Shown one piece after another: positions 60,721 through 64,000 of a DNA stretch of 64,000 nt. The notes under the pieces were generated by a model. The model worked only from the letters and a program-made list of their open reading frames with translations. It made no database searches and had not been told where the DNA came from. The translations under genes and the position numbers were made by a program. Origin of the DNA: Epiperipatus broadwayi (taxonomy: Eukaryota > Onychophora > Udeonychophora > Euonychophora > Peripatidae); assembly GCA_028023455.1 (NCBI GenBank), contig JAQFVV010000072.1, forward strand, positions 4,778,214-4,842,213, given 5' to 3'. Numbering within the stretch: position 1 is the stretch's first letter; each line of letters starts with the position of its first letter.

Positions 60721-60840
60721 CTCCCCTCCCCACACACATAATATATATATAATCAGTGGTTAATTTATATTAAATAGCAAATTTTCAAACTTTAATCTTA
60801 ATATAAACCGAACACTGATTATATATGTGTGGGAGATGAT

Positions 60841-60894
60841 GATCTGGACCAACTGATGAGTGCTGGTTCAGCACGAAATACTATATTGGAGATC
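60841..60894 (+). ncRNA. Hammerhead ribozyme, complete core
   Basis: GATCT-GGA-CCAA (60841-60852) pairs with TTGG-AGATC (60886-60894). CTGATGA (60853-60859) is followed by stem II GTGCTG-GTT-CAGCAC, six perfect pairs closed by G-C. GAA (60875-60877) precedes stem III ATACTAT, and cleavage follows A60885. It has the best stem II in the window. Stem III has lost one base of the palindrome. Confidence 0.85.
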
Positions 60895-61724
60895 TTTTAT
60901 TTTTGTCACAGTGTGTGGTCATGAGTAATGTTTGTATTGATACAATAAATGGTTGAAAGGAGCTTGAAAGTCTGTGTTCAAATCCCCTATAATTACAACT
61001 AAACTCCAAATATATTCAAATATTGCATAGTAGCTAGTATAAATTATATTAAAGAGATGTCAAGTAATGGCGACTATCTACAGTAATGATCAAGTAGTTA
61101 CCATCTTCTACAGTAGAAATCACAGCATATATACATCGTAAATACTAAGATTTACATACACAAACTATTGATTCATTATTACAATGGGGGATAAACTCGG
61201 TTTTCTAATACTTTGAAAATCGTAATCATTTCTAATAATAAAATAGTAAAGAATGTTTGGTTTTTATTAGCACCGTCGTAAAAATAATGAGCCCATAACT
61301 GCTTTCGAGAATTTTATAAATCTTACATTCACCCAATTAAATTTTCTGAGCAATAATTATCTTTTATTTATAGATACTTACTTTCATTTACCTGGATATG
61401 GCATTTAAAATGCCTTCAGTATATTTAAAACAACTACAGCGTATTTAATTAAACAAATGTGTTCGTTCTCACACATTATAAATCAGGATTTCCTGACTGT
61501 TTTCAATCTTATTTTCAATTACGGTGGTCAGACAACTTTAATTTGTTTTTATAACATTCATCAGTAATCCAATTTGTTGGATCTGTGGCTACTAAATTTT
61601 CAATTAATGTTCATGTTAATCGTGCTAGCCTAAAGCACATATATATATATGTACAAATTTATATAATATGAATACACTATATACTATTAATACATTGTAC
61701 AGGCTTAAACCTGCATTAATATGT

Positions 61725-62170
61725 GTAATATATGCAGGATTAGAACTCAGACTTTCACACGAAATATATGCAGGATTTGAACTCAGACTTTCACACGACC
61801 CACTACTCTCAGTGCCATCTCATATGGGTAGGATGATAACCTTGCCACTAACAAGGGCTTTGAATGTTCCACTATCAGATTTCCAATGAAATGGAAGGCT
61901 GAAGAGTTGTGAGTTGGAATAGTTTGAAGCCTGTCCATTAAAGTATGAAGATTGGCTATCTTAATATAAAGCTGAGCACTGATTATATATATATGAGGAT
62001 AGTAATCTAGACCAACTGATGATTGCTGGTTTAGCATGAAATACGTATATTGGTGATGATTTATCTTTTCAACATGTGTGTGATCAGGTGAGTCAGCAAT
62101 ATGAGATAGTCCTGAGAGTAGTGGGTCGTGTGAAAGTCTGAGTTCAAATCCGGCATATATTATATATACT
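61725..62170 (+). mobile_element. Subfamily A element bracketed by inverted tRNA-like segments
   Basis: A tRNA-like segment with B-box AGTTCAAATCC occurs on the plus strand at 62110-62155 and inverted at 61730-61830. Between them is body sequence shared with 49300-49500 (GCTGAAGAGTTG, AAGCCTGTCCATTAAAGTAT, GAGCACTGATTATATA) and a hammerhead. A 36-bp stretch of the left segment is duplicated (61730 and 61766). Confidence 0.72.
62010..62055 (+). ncRNA. Hammerhead ribozyme, core intact
   Basis: ACCAA (62011-62015) with TTGGT (62050-62054), CTGATGA (62016-62022), stem II TTGCTG-GTT-TAGCAT with a T-T closing mismatch, and GAA (62038-62040). Stem III is the perfect palindrome ATACGTAT (62041-62048), with cleavage after A62049. 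Only the first stem II pair is off consensus. Confidence 0.75.
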
Positions 62171-62174
62171 AATA

Positions 62175-63105
62175 TAAAAACGCCCTGCTTGTTTTATTAC
62201 AATAGTAGAAAGTGACGGTTTCAGCAGTCAAGATCCATGAATCACAATATCTATACATATAAATTACATAGTGTGAATATATGATGTAATATATATACTA
62301 TGCAAAGTAGCCAGTGTGATTTAGAACAGCGGGAGAATGATGAAGTCCGGATTTCAAGAGCCTAGATCGCAGCTCAACAACGACATTCCTGTGTTCAAAC
62401 ATCTTATTACTTCCCAAACAACATCATTCAGTAATTTAATATGTAAGGTGAACAAATATTATATAAAGCAACTTGATTATGCTACGCATTCAATTTTATG
62501 AATAATTAATTTATGGTGTGTGATATAATCAGGTATTAATATTTATGAAAAACTCCGTAATCAAAATATAAATAAATTGTATATAATTTTAAAATGTTTC
62601 TTAAACCAAGAAAACACAGTATTATTTTTAGAACAGCAGTTTAAAGTTTCCCTTTGAAGAAAGTGCTCTGCAGAGAAAATGCATTAAAAACTGTATTTTT
62701 CCCCGGTTAGAAACCTATATTATAATTGCATTTAGCTTGATCAGAGATTAACTAAATAATTAAATATATATATATACATTAACTAAATAATTAAATATAT
62801 ATATATATAATAACTAAATAATTTTTTTGTGTGTGAATTCAGTTTGAATTCTATTTTGTAAAAAATCAAGTAAATATAGTTAAGTGTTTAACCAAGTTTA
62901 TATTAAAAAACGAAAATTTTATATCACTATAAAATATATAAATTATTTTCAAATTTAATAATAAATCAAATATGTAGTTTTATTAAAATTAGATAAATGC
63001 TTTTCCTTATTACTGTACTATATCTTCAGTCGGATAATGCAACAAGACATTAATAATTATAATTTAGATTATTACTAGGAGTTCATTAAAGGCTTGATCG
63101 CTGGA
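62175..63105. other. AT-rich stretch
   Basis: A near-duplicate of AACTAAATAATTAAATATAT occurs at 62751 and 62780. No gene. Confidence 0.45.
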
Positions 63106-63112
63106 AATAACA

Positions 63113-63185
63113 GAGCAAGCCAAAAATCATAAACCATCTGATTGTGTATGCTACTCTACCACTGCGCTACCCAATCAAATGGTTA
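63113..63185 (-). repeat. tRNA-like segment (SINE head)
   Basis: The minus strand reads GGGTAGCGCAGTGGTAGAGT, an excellent tRNA A-box/D-arm. It is followed by an anticodon-arm-like AGCATACACAATCAGATGGT, then no clear B-box. It lies at the edge of the tandem array that follows. Confidence 0.55.
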
Positions 63186-63640
63186 GATGCCTGGGAGGTC
63201 ATATGATATTGTATACCAGATCATATGATGTTGAGTACCAGAAGAGTTAGAGTTGAGCTGTGCTCCATGGGCTTTGAGCTTTCACTATTCTGACTATACT
63301 ACATTACATACATCAAAATAATCAAATGATTTGATACTGGGAGGTCTATTACATTGAGTACTGTGGATCCTAGATTTTGAGCTTTTGCAACTCTATGGCA
63401 ATACTACATCACATAGAGCAAAGTGATCAAATAGTTTGATGCTTGGGAGGTCATATGATGTTGAGTACTAAAAGGGATAGAGTTTGGCTGTGGTCCCTAG
63501 ATTTTGAGCTTCCACTAATCTATGACTGTACTACATCACATAGAGTAAAGTAATCAATTGTTTTGATGTTTGGGAGGTCATATGATGTTTGAGTAGAAAA
63601 GATGGAATTGAGCTTAGTCCAAGGACTATTGAGTATATTA
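63186..63640. repeat. Tandem array, units of about 105-145 bp
   Basis: GGGAGGTC begins units at about 63193, 63339, 63445 and 63572. Shared parts are TCATATGATGTTGAGTAC, TTTTGAGCTT and CTACATCACATAGAG. Spacing varies through indels. On the minus strand, parts of each unit resemble a worn tRNA-like sequence, so the array may have grown from the neighbouring SINE head. Confidence 0.75.
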
Positions 63641-63644
63641 CTCT

Positions 63645-64000
63645 ACCAACATAAGCTAATAAAAACTCACTAATTAGAATAAAAATTACATTATATTTTA
63701 CTTTGATATATCCATTATATTCTCTTAATTTGATTCAGTGAAAAATATTTTGAATTCGTTTATCACAACAATTTTTACCAAATTCAAATAAAATGTTTAT
63801 ATTTAAATAATTATTGACTAATTCAACATAATACTGCTTCTCAAAGTTTAACACGTTGACTCCCTCTACTATAGCGCCACCAATTGTTAACTTAAGTCAC
63901 CTGTAGTTACCAGATGATAGTGCTATTTAATTCCTACATCACAGTTTCCTAGCTTTTGCCGTTTAAATGAACGAATAAGTTCAAGTGCAAAAAGTATTAT
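63645..64000. other. AT-rich stretch to window end
   Basis: No gene. The last bases, TTCAAGTGCAAAAAG, repeat a segment near 56455. Confidence 0.4.

Larger units (their letters stand above)
60550..61025. mobile_element. Palindromic pair of subfamily A hammerhead elements
   Basis: The left arm, about 60550-60790 (minus), and right arm, about 60790-61025 (plus), meet almost without spacer. The outer ends carry the tRNA-like B-box segment (TGTTCAAATCCCCTATAAT on the right, its inverse on the left). Each arm has a hammerhead. Compared with 48607-49735 the body of about 300 bp is missing. Confidence 0.78.

Overview
This is eukaryotic, almost certainly metazoan, nuclear DNA. It is very AT-rich and full of (AT)n tracts and homopolymer runs. 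It has no bacterial-style gene packing, and I recognise no intact host protein gene. Most supportable features are retroelement copies. Candidate lineages are AT-rich invertebrates (for example mollusc, chelicerate, flatworm or cnidarian); the sequence alone does not let me choose.

Layout. 211-8430: four head-to-tail, minus-strand copies of one APE-type LINE, each ending 3' in a (GATGT)n/(ACATC)n tail that abuts the 5' break of the next copy. 8505-9110: a 1.4-unit tandem of a ribozyme-related repeat. 9111-16900: sparse AT-rich DNA with ribozyme-bearing elements at 13.6 and 14.1 kb and an exon-like GC-richer block at 12.3-13.1 kb. 16885-17022: a tRNA-like SINE with target-site duplications. 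17160-19830: a decayed Penelope-like element (PLE). 20.5-23.5 kb: two RTE-type LINE fragments. 24.8-25.5 kb: a second SINE copy and an inverted-repeat element with an intact hammerhead. 26-38 kb: mostly AT-rich DNA with a hammerhead element at 32.8 kb and scattered repeats. 38.4-39.1, 47.6-50.4, 53.1-55.5 and 60.5-62.2 kb: inverted-repeat elements carrying hammerhead ribozymes. The 53-55 kb element is split by an RTE insertion with a 10-bp duplication. 59.7-60.5 kb: an inverted PLE terminal structure. 63.1-63.6 kb: a tRNA-like repeat followed by a tandem array.

The main result is a dense set of type I-like hammerhead ribozyme (HHR) motifs. Each combines CTGANGA, a stem II, GAA, a very short and usually palindromic stem III, an NUH cleavage site and a closing stem I. 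I count about 15, at least six with a complete core. They sit inside several small non-autonomous repeat families, resembling the retrozymes described in plants and animals. Unusually, most here are in large inverted pairs or are flanked by inverted repeats. One subfamily also carries a tRNA-like B-box and a 459-bp partly tandem unit. The decayed PLE ends in a related HHR-like motif, so PLE machinery is a plausible but unproven source of mobilisation.
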